From NCBI RefSeq assembly GCF_029537735.1, contig NZ_JARPUQ010000001.1, positions 308,965-372,964 on the forward strand: DNA of 64,000 nt. The letters are read 5' to 3'. A model generated the notes under the pieces. The model was not told the DNA's origin. It saw only the letters and a list, made by a program, of their open reading frames with translations, and made no database searches. Position numbers and translations under genes: made by a program. Below, in pieces: positions 32,591-42,295 of this stretch. Within the stretch, counting starts at the first letter, position 1. Every line of letters begins with the position of its first letter. This DNA is from Robiginitalea aestuariiviva (GTDB lineage: Bacteria > Bacteroidota > Bacteroidia > Flavobacteriales > Flavobacteriaceae).

Positions 32591-33280
32591 ATGAAGCAGA
32601 TGAAAAGAGGAATTCTACCCCTGGCCCTACTCATGTGTGCCTGGGCGGGGGCACAATACAACGGCAACAAGGAGATGCGCCACCACGGCATGCTCCACAT
32701 TGTGGAATACGAACTCCCGGTAAACGGCAGTCCGTACGTAGATGAGGTCTATAAAAAAGGGACCATTACCATTGACAACGCCAAGGGCACCCTGGAGGAG
32801 GAAAAACTGATGCGCTTTAACGCCTTTACCGGAGACATGGAATACATGGCCGACGGCAAGTCCAGGTCCCTGCTGAGAAGGGAAAACATCCATGTAGTGC
32901 TGGATGGCCTCCATTACGAGGTGCACCCGTACCGCATGAAGGACGAAGTCTTCCGCGCCTTCTTTAACCCGCTTAACCCCGGGGAAAAGGTAGTGCTGTA
33001 CCAGCGGCCGCTAAAGCATTTTCGCAAACCCAAAATGCCGGAGCACGGCTATGAAGATGCCCGGGACCCGGAGTACTTTGATGCCTCTACCTATTACCTG
33101 CGCATAGACGGGGCCCCCATGGTAGAAGTTAAACTGACCAAAAGGGATTTACTGGATCACCTGGAAGCCCACAGGGGGGAATTGGTAACCTATATTCGGG
33201 AGAACGACCTGAACCTGCGCAAGCTGGCTGATGCCGTAGCCCTGGTCCGGTACTTCAATACCCTGGAAGCCCTGCCTTAA
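32591..33280 (+). CDS. Exported protein of unknown function, 229 aa
   Basis: A signal peptide (about 1-22, ending WAGAQ) is followed by a soluble, charged protein with no recognised domain. It resembles secreted Bacteroidota proteins of unknown function: a beta-rich first half (YKKGTITIDNAKGTLEEEKLM, IHVVLDGLHYEVHPYRM) and a helical C terminus (LTKRDLLDHLEAHRGELVTYIRENDLNLRKL, here read in pieces). Predicted periplasmic. The stop codon overlaps that of tsaB on the other strand (shared TTAA, 33277-33280). Start at 32591 or the ATG three codons later. Confidence 0.75.
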   Translation: MKQMKRGILPLALLMCAWAGAQYNGNKEMRHHGMLHIVEYELPVNGSPYVDEVYKKGTITIDNAKGTLEEEKLMRFNAFTGDMEYMADGKSRSLLRRENIHVVLDGLHYEVHPYRMKDEVFRAFFNPLNPGEKVVLYQRPLKHFRKPKMPEHGYEDARDPEYFDASTYYLRIDGAPMVEVKLTKRDLLDHLEAHRGELVTYIRENDLNLRKLADAVALVRYFNTLEALP

Positions 33281-33948
33281 TTTTTCCGTACCCCGGGAAT
33301 AAAGTCCTTGAGGTAAAAGGGCTCAAAGTAGGCCACATCCTCAAACGCCCCGGCCCTAAACCGCTCATAGGCCATAGGCCCCATAAAGCGGGCATCCGGT
33401 AATATGTCCGGGTGCCGAACAAAAACGGGATCCGGCAGGACTTCCGCGGTTTTGGCGGCCCCGCTGCCCAGCAGGTGGATGGCAGGTTGGTCCCGGTACT
33501 GGGCAAACGAATCTGCCGACAACACCTCTGCCCGGGTTTCCCGCAAGGGTTGACCGTCCGCATTGAAGATGGCGCTGTATACCTCCATGCGGCGCGCATC
33601 CAGCATGGGAACCAAGATCCCCTCTTTAACCTCCAGCCCCCGGGCCATAATTTCCAGGGTGGAGAGGGCAATCAGGGGGATGTCCTGAGCAAAACAGAGG
33701 CCCTTGGCTGCCGAAACCCCAATGCGCAACCCGGTATAAGAACCCGGGCCTTTCCCTACGGCCACTGCATCCAGCCCTTCCGGGCCCAGGCCCGCTTCGG
33801 CCAAAACGGCCGCAATAAAGCTGTGTAACTCCTCCCCGTGGGTATACGCATCGGTGCGGTCTTCCCTCAGGGCGATCAATGCCTCCCCCTGGAAAAGGGC
33901 CACCGAACAGTTCGTGGATGCGGTTTCAATATTGAGGATGCAGGCCAT
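33277..33948 (-). CDS. tsaB: tRNA threonylcarbamoyladenosine biosynthesis protein TsaB
   Basis: Partner of TsaD in making the t6A modification of ANN-decoding tRNAs; cytosolic and essential in many bacteria. The 223-residue protein has the actin-like ATPase fold start ILNIETASTNCSVAL, GEELHSF, VAVGKGPGSYTGLRIG and VSAAKGL, all diagnostic of TsaB. The metal ligands of TsaD are absent as expected. ATG 33948 is the canonical start. A -7 box lies only 4 bp upstream, so the message may have almost no leader. The 3' end overlaps the convergent exported-protein gene by 4 bp. Confidence 0.95.
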   Translation of the reverse strand: MACILNIETASTNCSVALFQGEALIALREDRTDAYTHGEELHSFIAAVLAEAGLGPEGLDAVAVGKGPGSYTGLRIGVSAAKGLCFAQDIPLIALSTLEIMARGLEVKEGILVPMLDARRMEVYSAIFNADGQPLRETRAEVLSADSFAQYRDQPAIHLLGSGAAKTAEVLPDPVFVRHPDILPDARFMGPMAYERFRAGAFEDVAYFEPFYLKDFIPGVRKN

Positions 33949-33952
33949 GGCG

Positions 33953-33960
33953 CAAAGATA
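33953..33960 (-). promoter_or_regulatory. -7 box of tsaB
   Basis: TATCTTTG on the minus strand (exact TAnnTTTG) directly follows the T run of the export-operon terminator. The predicted transcript start falls at or next to the tsaB ATG (33948). Confidence 0.5.
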
Positions 33961-33992
33961 AAAAACCCGCCTTGGCAATGCACAGGCGGGTT
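33957..33992 (-). terminator. Terminator of the MacAB/TolC export operon
   Basis: On the minus strand AAACCCGCC (complement 33984-33992) pairs with GGCGGGTTT (complement 33962-33970), 13-nt loop, followed by TTT and the AT-rich tsaB promoter. It is 26 bp after the tolC-like stop. The plus strand also has a T-rich run after the stem, so it may work both ways. Confidence 0.75.
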
Positions 33993-34018
33993 TGTTCTTT
34001 TACGGGGTAAACCCCGGC

Positions 34019-35359
34019 CTAGTTTATAGAAATGGGCAGTCCGAAGTAGAATTCCAACACTTTGATCCGGAAAATGTAGGCGTATTTGGAGCGGATCACC
34101 TCGGCCTGGGCACTGTCCAGCCGCGCCTGGGCCTGTCCGAAGTCGAAGGCATTCATCAGCCCTACCTCGTAGCGCTCTTTGGCATAGTCGTAGGCGGTAC
34201 GCCGGGCTTCAAGGGTTTTCTGGGCAGACTCATACGTAGTGGCGGCATTGGATACGTCCGCATAAACCGTATTGATGGTAGATTCCAGAGCGAGTTTGTC
34301 CTGTTCCAGCTGGATCTCGGCCTTTTTAACATCGATCTGCCGGCGCTTTACATTATTGCGGGTGGCAAAGCCATTAAAGATGGGGATGTTCACCTGGGCC
34401 CCGTAGGAGATCCCGTCGTTAAGCCACAGCTGGTCCGCAAAACTAACCTCACCCCCGGTAAGCGGGTCGCGGGTCTGGTCGGAGTACCGGGTGTTGTAGT
34501 TAAAGAAGGCCCCCAACGTAGGGAAGTAAGCCCCCTTGGCAATCTGCAGGTCTTTCTGGGCCAGATCCACCCCGGTTTCGGAGAGTTTGATGTCGTTGCG
34601 GAAGCCTACCGCCTTGTCGAAAATGACCTTAGGGCTGTATTGCAGGATATCCGAAGCAGGGATGTCGTAATCCACGGTCACCACATCAAAATTGTCATAA
34701 TCGGTAATCTGCAACAGCTGGGCCAGGGAAATACGCGAGAGCATCACCTGGTTGCGGGCATTGACAATTTGCTGCTCCTGCCCGGCCGCCGTGGCCTGCA
34801 CCTCCAACAGGTCGCCCCGGGGCAGTACGCCGGCTTCCACCTGTTGCTCGGTCCGTTGCAGATCCTGCTGGGTAACCAGGTACTGGGCCTCCAGGGCCTT
34901 CAGGGTCTCCTTATTGGAAAGGATCTGTAAAAAGGCCGTGGCCACATTGATGCGGATATCGTCCTTCAGGTTGTCGATGCGGTACTGGTTGGCCAGCACA
35001 TTAATACGGGCACGTTGTATGCGGTACACATTGCGCAACCCGTCAAAGAGGTTCATGGTGGAGGTAGCGTTCCCCGTGGCCGTGATAATGGTAGTCGTTA
35101 CCGGGGCATTGGTGGTGGGGTCGAAGGTCAGACCCGTGTTACCGCCGGTACGCAACTGGGCATTCAGGTCCGGGAGCAGCGCATTGACCGCATCGGACTC
35201 GTCCAGCAAAATGCTCTCAAAGTCCAGTTCCATTTGCTGGATGGTCAGGTTGTTCTCCACGGCGTAGGCCACACATTCCTCCAGGGTCCATTGGCGTACC
35301 TGGGCCCCCAGGGAGGCTATGGCCAGCAGGTTTACAGCAAGTAGTATTCGAAATTTCAT
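34019..35359 (-). CDS. TolC-family outer membrane efflux protein
   Basis: Outer-membrane exit channel of 446 residues. Signal peptide (LLAVNLLAIASLGAQ), then WTLEECVAYAVENN, the usual start of the TolC fold, two related halves rich in helix with RLDSAQAEV and QEQQIVNARNQV, and strand segments (LFDGLRNVYRIQRARI, IPIFNGFATRNNVKRR). It is predicted to trimerise and dock with the adaptor proteins encoded upstream. It is the last gene of the export operon and the only outer-membrane component in it, so both adaptors probably share it. Confidence 0.94.
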   Translation of the reverse strand: MKFRILLAVNLLAIASLGAQVRQWTLEECVAYAVENNLTIQQMELDFESILLDESDAVNALLPDLNAQLRTGGNTGLTFDPTTNAPVTTTIITATGNATSTMNLFDGLRNVYRIQRARINVLANQYRIDNLKDDIRINVATAFLQILSNKETLKALEAQYLVTQQDLQRTEQQVEAGVLPRGDLLEVQATAAGQEQQIVNARNQVMLSRISLAQLLQITDYDNFDVVTVDYDIPASDILQYSPKVIFDKAVGFRNDIKLSETGVDLAQKDLQIAKGAYFPTLGAFFNYNTRYSDQTRDPLTGGEVSFADQLWLNDGISYGAQVNIPIFNGFATRNNVKRRQIDVKKAEIQLEQDKLALESTINTVYADVSNAATTYESAQKTLEARRTAYDYAKERYEVGLMNAFDFGQAQARLDSAQAEVIRSKYAYIFRIKVLEFYFGLPISIN

Positions 35360-35413
35360 GATGCGTTTTTTGATGAATTCAAGTCGTTTTGGCTGGTCTT
35401 GGTTTTTGCCTTC

Positions 35414-36547
35414 TTAGCTTTCGGCTTCGTCTTCATTTTCGGTACCGCGCTTGATCGGCTCGGTCTTGTTCCAAACCTTTACGTTGTCTTCCATGGAGAG
35501 GCCGGAAAGGATCTCTACGTTTACGCCGTCTGAAATACCGATTTCGATCTCACGACGTTCGAACTTCTGATCGCCGGTGGACACTTCCACATAGGGTTTG
35601 TCGGTTTCCTTATCGAATTGGAGCAGGGCTTCGGGGATCACCATTACGCTGTCCCGCTTCTCCAGGGTCAGGGAGGCGTTGGCGCTGTAGCCGGCGCGGA
35701 TCATTACGGTATCGCTTACCTGCACGTCTCCTTCAATTTTAAACTGTACGGCTCCGGCTTCCTCGATCCCCTTGGGCGCAATAAAGCGGAGGGTCGCATC
35801 GAATTTCTGGTCTTCCAGGGCACCCAGGCTAATTTCCAGGGGCATGCCGATGCGTAGTTTTCCAACCTCGCCCTCGTCTACCTGGCCTTCAAAGATCATC
35901 TTATTCAGGTCGGCAATGGTGGCAATGGTAGTCCCGTCGTTAAAGTTGTTGGACTGGATTACCTGGTCGCCTTCTTCTACCGGAATCTCCAGGATGGTCC
36001 CGTTTACCGTGGCGCGAATGTTGGTGTTGGCGCTGGAAGAGCCCCCGGCCGAACCTTTCAGGATAATCTGGTAATCTGCACGGGAGTTATCCAGTTCTTG
36101 CCGGGCCTGGTCGTACCGGAGTTGTTGGTTGTTGAACTCCTGGTCGGAGATCACCCCCCGGTCGTGCAGGGTCTTGTTCCGGTCGAATTCCATCTGGGCA
36201 TTGTTCAGGGCAATTTCGGCATTTCGCACCCGGCCGCGGGCCTGGTTCAGGGCCTGTTCGTTGGGTACTACCTTGATCACGGCAATCAGGTCGCCGGCGC
36301 GGACGTCGTCCCCTTCCTTCATATAAATCTTGTCGATAATCCCTGAAATCTGTGGCTTGATTTCCACTTCATCCTCGGGGACCACTTTTCCGGTAGCCAC
36401 CGTTTTCTGCTCGATATTCGAGGTAAAGGGGGTCTGGGTTTCGTAGGTAACGGCGGATTTGCTGTTGGTCTTGATGAAATAGGTAGCGGCCCACAGGGCT
36501 CCGATCACCAGGATTCCGATTAATCCGTATTTGACAAACTTGTTCAT
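35414..36547 (-). CDS. MacA/HlyD-type periplasmic adaptor, copy A
   Basis: Membrane-fusion protein of 377 residues that bridges inner-membrane permeases and TolC. N-terminal membrane anchor (about 7-25), lipoyl/barrel-sandwich halves (VVPEDEVEIKPQISGIIDKI and NIRATVNGTILEIPVEEGD), an alpha-helical hairpin in between (about 95-165), and a beta-barrel domain (MIFEGQVDEGEVGKLRIG, VMIRAGYSANASLTLEKR). It is clearly homologous to the adaptor at 39866. It follows the permease at 36583 by 35 bp. Confidence 0.94.
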   Translation of the reverse strand: MNKFVKYGLIGILVIGALWAATYFIKTNSKSAVTYETQTPFTSNIEQKTVATGKVVPEDEVEIKPQISGIIDKIYMKEGDDVRAGDLIAVIKVVPNEQALNQARGRVRNAEIALNNAQMEFDRNKTLHDRGVISDQEFNNQQLRYDQARQELDNSRADYQIILKGSAGGSSSANTNIRATVNGTILEIPVEEGDQVIQSNNFNDGTTIATIADLNKMIFEGQVDEGEVGKLRIGMPLEISLGALEDQKFDATLRFIAPKGIEEAGAVQFKIEGDVQVSDTVMIRAGYSANASLTLEKRDSVMVIPEALLQFDKETDKPYVEVSTGDQKFERREIEIGISDGVNVEILSGLSMEDNVKVWNKTEPIKRGTENEDEAES

Positions 36548-36582
36548 CGCAGTAGTTGGTATTAGTAGTTTCTTTTACGTTC

Positions 36583-37848
36583 TTATTCTTCGCGCAACGC
36601 GTCTATGGGTTTAATGCTTACCGCCCGCTGGGCCGGAATCATCCCGATCAGGGTCCCCAGGACAACCATTACCAGCAGGGCGCCCACCACCAGAGGGATG
36701 GGGACCGTGGGGTTGGTATAGGGGAAATCTGTGGTATCCGCCGTCAGGCGGTTGATGATGCTGAGTACGCCGGCTCCTAATACAATTCCGATAACCCCGG
36801 CAATCATGGTCAGGAAGACGGATTCCAGGATGATCAGGGTACGTACCTCCCCCGGGGTAGCCCCAAGGGCACGACGGATACCGAGTTCCTTGGTCCGTTC
36901 TTTTACCGAAATCAAAAGGATGTTCCCGATGCCGATCACCCCGGCCAGGATGGTGGCCAGCCCCACAATGAGGGACAGGAAGGTAATCCCCTGGGCAAAG
37001 CCCATGATGCGGCCAAAAATCTGGCCCAGGTTAAAGGAGCCAATGGCGCGTTCGTCGTCCGGGTGCACCCGGTGAATACTTTTCAGCACCCGTTTTACAT
37101 CCTGCTCCACCTGTACCACATCTGCATCGTCGTAGGCGGCAATGGTAAAGAACTGGGCAGAATCCCCGGTATTGTACAGTTTTTTAAAGGTGTTGAAAGG
37201 AATGAAAATATCCCCATCCGAACCAAAGGGGGTGGTTTGGGAGAATTTATGCACCCCGATCACCTGAAAGTATACGTTGTCGATCCGGACGTAAGACCCC
37301 ACGGGCTCCTCGTCCTTCTCGAAGAGTTCCTGCTGTACGCGCTCGCCAATCACACAGACCTTGCGGGCACCTTCCATATCTTCCTCGTTAATGAAGCGGC
37401 CGCCCTTATAGATCTTCTGGGTGGCCATCTTGGCAATTTCCGGGTAATACCCATACACGGGGTAAGATCCGGATTTCAGGCCCCGTATCCCCTGGGCTGC
37501 GGCCCCGCCAAAGACCCCCTTGGTGTTGATGGGGGCAATGTATTGGATATCCGGGATGCGGTTGCGCAGGGTTTCGGCGTCGCCCACCTTCAGGGGGACC
37601 GCCCGCCCGATCTTGTACCCCCCATAGGGAATGCTGGTGCGGTTGGTCCAGGCCCAGAGGCTGTTTTTGGCCACGGTTTCGAAGTTGCGCTCAAAACCAT
37701 TGTCCAGCCCCTTAGCGGCCCCGGCCAGGGCAATGTAGATAAAGATGCCCCAGAGCACCCCGATTACCGTGATAATGGTACGGGTCTTATTCTTTCCGAT
37801 GGAACCGAAAATCTCCTGCCAGGTATTTTTGTCGAATAGCAATCGCAT
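36583..37848 (-). CDS. MacB-type ABC transporter permease A (no ATPase domain)
   Basis: FtsX/MacB-like membrane subunit of 421 residues. One N-terminal helix (TIITVIGVLWGIFIYIALAG), a large periplasmic MacB_PCD domain (about 45-270), then three helices (about 290-415) separated by the conserved loop VKERTKELGIRRALGATPGEV. Unlike MacB it has no fused nucleotide-binding domain and must use the ATPase encoded at 39072. Its N terminus is closer to permease C (41024) than to its neighbour B. One base separates it from the permease B gene. Confidence 0.94.
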   Translation of the reverse strand: MRLLFDKNTWQEIFGSIGKNKTRTIITVIGVLWGIFIYIALAGAAKGLDNGFERNFETVAKNSLWAWTNRTSIPYGGYKIGRAVPLKVGDAETLRNRIPDIQYIAPINTKGVFGGAAAQGIRGLKSGSYPVYGYYPEIAKMATQKIYKGGRFINEEDMEGARKVCVIGERVQQELFEKDEEPVGSYVRIDNVYFQVIGVHKFSQTTPFGSDGDIFIPFNTFKKLYNTGDSAQFFTIAAYDDADVVQVEQDVKRVLKSIHRVHPDDERAIGSFNLGQIFGRIMGFAQGITFLSLIVGLATILAGVIGIGNILLISVKERTKELGIRRALGATPGEVRTLIILESVFLTMIAGVIGIVLGAGVLSIINRLTADTTDFPYTNPTVPIPLVVGALLVMVVLGTLIGMIPAQRAVSIKPIDALREE

Positions 37849-37849
37849 C

Positions 37850-39082
37850 TTACTCGTCTCTTAGGGCTACAATGGGTTTAATCCGTGCCGCCCGCCGTGC
37901 TGGCACATATCCCGCAATGCCGCCAAACACGATCAGGACCACGGTGGCAAACACGGCCACCCCGGTGCTGATGTAGGGGTTGGTGATAAAATAATCCTCC
38001 GAAAGGTTGTCGCCCAAAGAGCGCAACAGGCCAATCCCGATAAGCATGCCGGTAAAGCCGGAAATGGTGGTAATAAATACGGACTCCAGCAATATGGTGC
38101 TGATCACGTTGCGCGGAGTGGCGCCAATAGCTTTGCGGATCCCGATCTCCTTGGTCCGCTCCTTCACCACGTATACCATAATGTTACTAATCCCGATAAT
38201 ACCGGCAATAATGGTCCCGAAGGCCACTACGGTAACGATGAGTTGGAGGGCACCCGCAAAATCCTGGTTCTGTTTGAGCTGGTCCGTTACGTTGCGGATA
38301 AACAGGGCATTGCGGTCCTCCGGGTTAATGAATTTCTTGTCCTTGAAGAAGCGTTCCAGGTTGCGCTCCAGGGCCATGGCCCCGGTATACCCCAGCTGGG
38401 GTTTAAACTGCACCACAATCTGCTGCACCTTGTCCGTGTTCTTTTCAATAAGCTGGCGGGTGGTATAGGGAATATAGATCTGCCGCTCCTCGTTGTCGCC
38501 GCCTTCGTCCTGAAACACCCCAATAACCTTAAAGACGCTGCCCCCTAGGTCGATGAATTCCCCGATGGCATTCCCAGAGCCGAAAAGATCGATTTCCACC
38601 AGGCGGCCAATGACGGCATTACGGGTTTTCTCCTCGATATCGCGCTGGTTCAGGTAGCGCCCCTTCATCATAATGGTCTTCTCGGCAAACTGTTGCCCCC
38701 AGTCTACCCCGATGGTGGTGTAGTTGTTGGACTCCTGCTTGTATTTCACCAGGGCCGAGCGGCGGATGATGGGCGAAACGTGTTCCACGAACATGTCAAA
38801 ATCCTTTTCGATGTCCTCCAGGTCCGAGTTTTCAAATTCGATGGTGCGGTTGGACTTATATCCCTTGTACGGCATGGAGGTGCGCCCCGGGAAGAGGTAG
38901 AGCACGTTGGTGGCATCCTGGGAAAAGAACTTGTCGAAGGTATTGATGAGCCCGTTGCCCATCCCGTAAAGGGTAATAAAAATCAGGATCCCCAGGGACA
39001 CGGTAAAGCCCGAAAGGAAGGTCCGGAGCTTGTTTTTCCGGAGGGTGGTAAAGATTTCCCGCCAAGTATCCCTACTGAACAT
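37850..39082 (-). CDS. MacB-type ABC transporter permease B
   Basis: FtsX/MacB-like permease of 410 residues with N-terminal helix after [17 protein letters not shown], periplasmic MacB_PCD domain, and three C-terminal helices with the coupling loop [21 protein letters not shown]. The N-terminal block [14 protein letters not shown] is shared with permease D (42296), which suggests B and D are duplicates. The start overlaps the end of the ATPase gene by 11 bp, so they are translationally coupled. Confidence 0.94.
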   Translation of the reverse strand: MFSRDTWREIFTTLRKNKLRTFLSGFTVSLGILIFITLYGMGNGLINTFDKFFSQDATNVLYLFPGRTSMPYKGYKSNRTIEFENSDLEDIEKDFDMFVEHVSPIIRRSALVKYKQESNNYTTIGVDWGQQFAEKTIMMKGRYLNQRDIEEKTRNAVIGRLVEIDLFGSGNAIGEFIDLGGSVFKVIGVFQDEGGDNEERQIYIPYTTRQLIEKNTDKVQQIVVQFKPQLGYTGAMALERNLERFFKDKKFINPEDRNALFIRNVTDQLKQNQDFAGALQLIVTVVAFGTIIAGIIGISNIMVYVVKERTKEIGIRKAIGATPRNVISTILLESVFITTISGFTGMLIGIGLLRSLGDNLSEDYFITNPYISTGVAVFATVVLIVFGGIAGYVPARRAARIKPIVALRDE

Positions 39083-39776
39083 ATTCGGAAGCTCTTACCT
39101 GCTTAATTTTCTTGTCTTCCACAATCACCCCGTCCCGCAGGTGGATGATGCGTTTGCACATATGGGCAATATCTTCCTCGTGGGTGACCACCAGGATGGT
39201 GTTCCCCCTGTCGTTGATCTGCTGGATCAGATCCATCACTTCATAGGAGGTGGTACTGTCCAGGGCCCCGGTAGGTTCGTCCGCCAGCAACACCTTGGGT
39301 TCTGCCGCCATGGCGCGGGCAATGGCCACCCGTTGCTTCTGCCCCCCGGAGAGTTCGCTGGGCAGGTGGTGGGCCCACTCCTTCAGGCCAACCTGGTCCA
39401 GGTATTTCAGGGCTTTGGCCTCCCGCTCCTTCCGGCTCACCTTCTGGTAATACAGGGGCAGGGCCACATTTTCCATGGCCGTTTTATAGTTGATCAGGTT
39501 AAAGGACTGAAAGACAAACCCCAGAAATTTGTTGCGGTAACGGGCTGCCTTGGTCTCACTCAGGTTCTCGATCCTTACCCCGTCCAGGATATACTGCCCG
39601 CTGTCTGCCTCGTCCAGCATGCCCAGGATATTCAGCAGGGTGGATTTCCCGGAACCGGAGGAACCCATAATGGCCACCAGTTCCCCTTCTTCCGCCTTAA
39701 AATTGATCCCTTTGAGCACATGCAGGGAGTTGCTCCCCATCTTGTAGGACTTGTGCAAATCTTTGATTTCAATCAT
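39072..39776 (-). CDS. ABC transporter ATP-binding protein (MacB/LolD type)
   Basis: Cytosolic ATPase of 234 residues that drives the permeases. Walker [10 protein letters not shown] (38-46), Q-loop FVFQSFNL, signature LSGGQKQR (142-149), Walker B KVLLADEP (161-168), D-loop GALD and switch His in VVTHEE are all intact. This subfamily powers lipoprotein release or MacB-type mechanotransmission rather than classical substrate transport. It is the only ATPase among four permease genes in the operon. Confidence 0.96.
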   Translation of the reverse strand: MIEIKDLHKSYKMGSNSLHVLKGINFKAEEGELVAIMGSSGSGKSTLLNILGMLDEADSGQYILDGVRIENLSETKAARYRNKFLGFVFQSFNLINYKTAMENVALPLYYQKVSRKEREAKALKYLDQVGLKEWAHHLPSELSGGQKQRVAIARAMAAEPKVLLADEPTGALDSTTSYEVMDLIQQINDRGNTILVVTHEEDIAHMCKRIIHLRDGVIVEDKKIKQVRASEYVQ

Positions 39777-39865
39777 GGTTGGTCTTTTCTGTTGGGCCGA
39801 ACACCTGGTTAGACCGCGAAATTGCGCTTTTGTTACAGGGCCCGGTCTAAATTTTATGTTAAAGC

Positions 39866-40978
39866 TTAACGACCCGCTTCCGAGGGTACCAGTGCATTCC
39901 AGACCTTGATGGCCTCCCCTTCCTGCACCCCGGCCTTTACCTCCACGTAGATGCCGTCCGAGATCCCGAGTTCCAGGTCCCGGCGCTCAAATTGCTGGGG
40001 GGCCGTTTCCACTTCTACAAAGGGCTGTTTGGTATCCGCGTCGAACTGTACCAGGGCTTCTTTCAGGGCCAGGACGCTGTCCGCCCGCCCCAGGATGATG
40101 GAAGCATTGGCGGACAGCCCGGCGCGGATAAACACACTGTCTTGCTTTTTCAGGGTCCCTTTGATCTCGAACTGTATGGCCCCGTTCTCTTCATTGCCCT
40201 TGGGGGCGATGTAATCCAGTACGGCATCGAAGACCTGGTCTTCAATAGCCCCCACGGTAATCTCCAGGGGAAGGTCCTCGCGGATCTTACCCACTTCGGA
40301 CTCGTCTACCTTCCCTTCAAAAATCATCTTGTCGATGTCCGCAATGGCGGCAATGGTGGTGCCTTCGTTAAAGGTGTTGGCTTCGATCACCTGGTTGCCC
40401 ACTTCCACAGGCACCTCCAGGACCATCCCGCTCACGGTGGCGCGGATCATGGTATTGGCCGCACTGCTCAGGCCGCTGGTAGTCCCGGTACGCACAATGT
40501 CGTACCGTTTGTTGGCAGCCGAATACGCCTGCCGCGCCTGGTCGTGGCTTACCTGGGCCCGTTCCAGGTCTACCTGGGAAATCACCCCTTTGCGGAACAG
40601 GTTTTGCTGGCGCTCCAGATTGCGGCGCTGGTCGTCCAGGGTAATCTGGGTATCGGCAATAGCGTTCTTGGCGTCGTTCAGGGCACTCAGGTTGGGAACC
40701 ACCTTGAGTTTGGCCAGCAGGTCGCCGGCCTGGACAAAATCGCCCCCTTCCACGTAGATCTCCTCGATCACCCCGGAAATGTTGGGCTTAATCAGGACTT
40801 CCTCCAGGGGGAGGATGCTGCCCGTAGCCACAGTTTTACGAACAATATTCTGGCGCGTGGGGGTCTCGGTCTGGTAGACCACCGGGTCTTCTGCGTTCTT
40901 TTGGTACAGGTAGTACATGGACCCGCCAAAGGTGATCAGGATGATGGCCAGGATCAGGATGGTTACGGATTTTTTCAT
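39866..40978 (-). CDS. MacA/HlyD-type periplasmic adaptor, copy B
   Basis: Membrane-fusion protein of 370 residues with N-terminal anchor (about 5-24), barrel-sandwich halves ([16 protein letters not shown] and [19 protein letters not shown]), a helical hairpin and a beta-barrel ([15 protein letters not shown]). Comparison by eye shows strong similarity along its whole length to adaptor A, including the [12 protein letters not shown] / TIADLNKMIFEG segment. The gap to the ATPase gene is 89 bp, the widest in the operon apart from its ends, and may hold an internal promoter. Confidence 0.94.
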   Translation of the reverse strand: MKKSVTILILAIILITFGGSMYYLYQKNAEDPVVYQTETPTRQNIVRKTVATGSILPLEEVLIKPNISGVIEEIYVEGGDFVQAGDLLAKLKVVPNLSALNDAKNAIADTQITLDDQRRNLERQQNLFRKGVISQVDLERAQVSHDQARQAYSAANKRYDIVRTGTTSGLSSAANTMIRATVSGMVLEVPVEVGNQVIEANTFNEGTTIAAIADIDKMIFEGKVDESEVGKIREDLPLEITVGAIEDQVFDAVLDYIAPKGNEENGAIQFEIKGTLKKQDSVFIRAGLSANASIILGRADSVLALKEALVQFDADTKQPFVEVETAPQQFERRDLELGISDGIYVEVKAGVQEGEAIKVWNALVPSEAGR

Positions 40979-41023
40979 GGCAGTACGTCAGTTTGTAACT
41001 TGTTTTTTTTAACAGATAAATTT

Positions 41024-42283
41024 TTATTCGGTACGCAAGGCGTCTATCGGTTTAACGCGGATGGCACTCTGGGCGGGGATAAAGCCCGCCAGCAGGCCGG
41101 AAACCACCAGGATACCCAGGGCGCCCGAAACTACGGCCAGGCTCACGCTGGGGCTGGTAAACATATCCACAGGGCCGCTGGCATCCAGCAGGGCATTCAC
41201 CCCATAGATAAACAGGGCGCCCATGGCAATGCCGGCCATCCCGGAAATAATGGTCAGGAAAAGGGATTCCATGAGCACCTGCTTGCGGATGCTCCAGGGT
41301 TGTTCCCCTAAAGCGCGGCGGATACCGATTTCCTTGGTGCGTTCCTTCACCACAATCAGCATGATATTGCTCACGCCGATAATGCCGGAAAGCAGCACCA
41401 GAATGCCGACGAAATAGGCGATAAACCGCATGGCGCCAAAGAGGCTCTCCACCCGGTTATACTGTTCGTACAGGTCAAAATACCCGATGGCCCGCTGGTC
41501 GTCCGGGTGCACCTTATGCTTGTCTTTCAGGGTGGAGACAATCCGCTCCTTCAGGGAGGTGATGGAGGTCCCGTCCTTAGCCGTTATGGCCATCCACCCC
41601 ACATTGTCCGCCCGGTTAAAGGCCTGAGAAAAGGAGGTGAAGGGGACAAAAATCTGCTTCTGCCCTTCTTCCCCATCGCCCCCGTTGGATTTCTTCTTGT
41701 AGGTGCCCACCACCATAAAGTTGACTCCCTGCACCTTGATGTAGGTCCCCAGCACGGCTTCCCCGGCATCGTAGAGTTCGCTTACCACCCCTTCGCCGAT
41801 TACCGCTACTTTGCGCTTCTCGCGGATGTCGTTGTGGTTGATAAAGCGGCCACCGGTAATCCCCATGGGGTCCTGGTTTATGATCTCCGGGTAGTCCCCG
41901 TAAATATTGTAGGCCCCGGTCTTGATGCCGCGCACCACATTGTTGCCGCCCCGAAAGCCACCCAGCTGGTTGCGGGGGGAGATAAACCGGAGCTGGGGGT
42001 ACTGGGAGGCCAACAATTCCCGGTCCGCTACCTTAAAACTGAAATCCCGGTCCTTGGGCAGGCCCTTATAGGCCTTGGTGGTACGGCGGGTCCAGATAAA
42101 CATGGTGTTGGTGGCAATGTCGCCAAAGTCTGCCTTAATGCCATTCTCCAGGCCCTTCCCTGCCGCCAGCAGGATTATCAGGATCAGGATGCCCCAAAAA
42201 ACCCCGAAGGCCGTCAGGACGGTTCGGAACCAGTTTGCGGTGAGCACCTCGATAATTTCTTTCCAGCGGTCCTTGTTAAACAT
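41024..42283 (-). CDS. MacB-type ABC transporter permease C
   Basis: FtsX/MacB-like permease of 419 residues. N-terminal helix FRTVLTAFGVFWGILILIILL, MacB_PCD periplasmic domain, and three C-terminal helices with loop [21 protein letters not shown]. The GVFWGI and AAGKGLENG words match GVLWGI and AAKGLDNG in permease A, marking these two as the duplicated pair. It has no nucleotide-binding domain. It follows permease D by 12 bp. Confidence 0.94.
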   Translation of the reverse strand: MFNKDRWKEIIEVLTANWFRTVLTAFGVFWGILILIILLAAGKGLENGIKADFGDIATNTMFIWTRRTTKAYKGLPKDRDFSFKVADRELLASQYPQLRFISPRNQLGGFRGGNNVVRGIKTGAYNIYGDYPEIINQDPMGITGGRFINHNDIREKRKVAVIGEGVVSELYDAGEAVLGTYIKVQGVNFMVVGTYKKKSNGGDGEEGQKQIFVPFTSFSQAFNRADNVGWMAITAKDGTSITSLKERIVSTLKDKHKVHPDDQRAIGYFDLYEQYNRVESLFGAMRFIAYFVGILVLLSGIIGVSNIMLIVVKERTKEIGIRRALGEQPWSIRKQVLMESLFLTIISGMAGIAMGALFIYGVNALLDASGPVDMFTSPSVSLAVVSGALGILVVSGLLAGFIPAQSAIRVKPIDALRTE

Positions 42284-42295
42284 AGCGCAGCAGCT

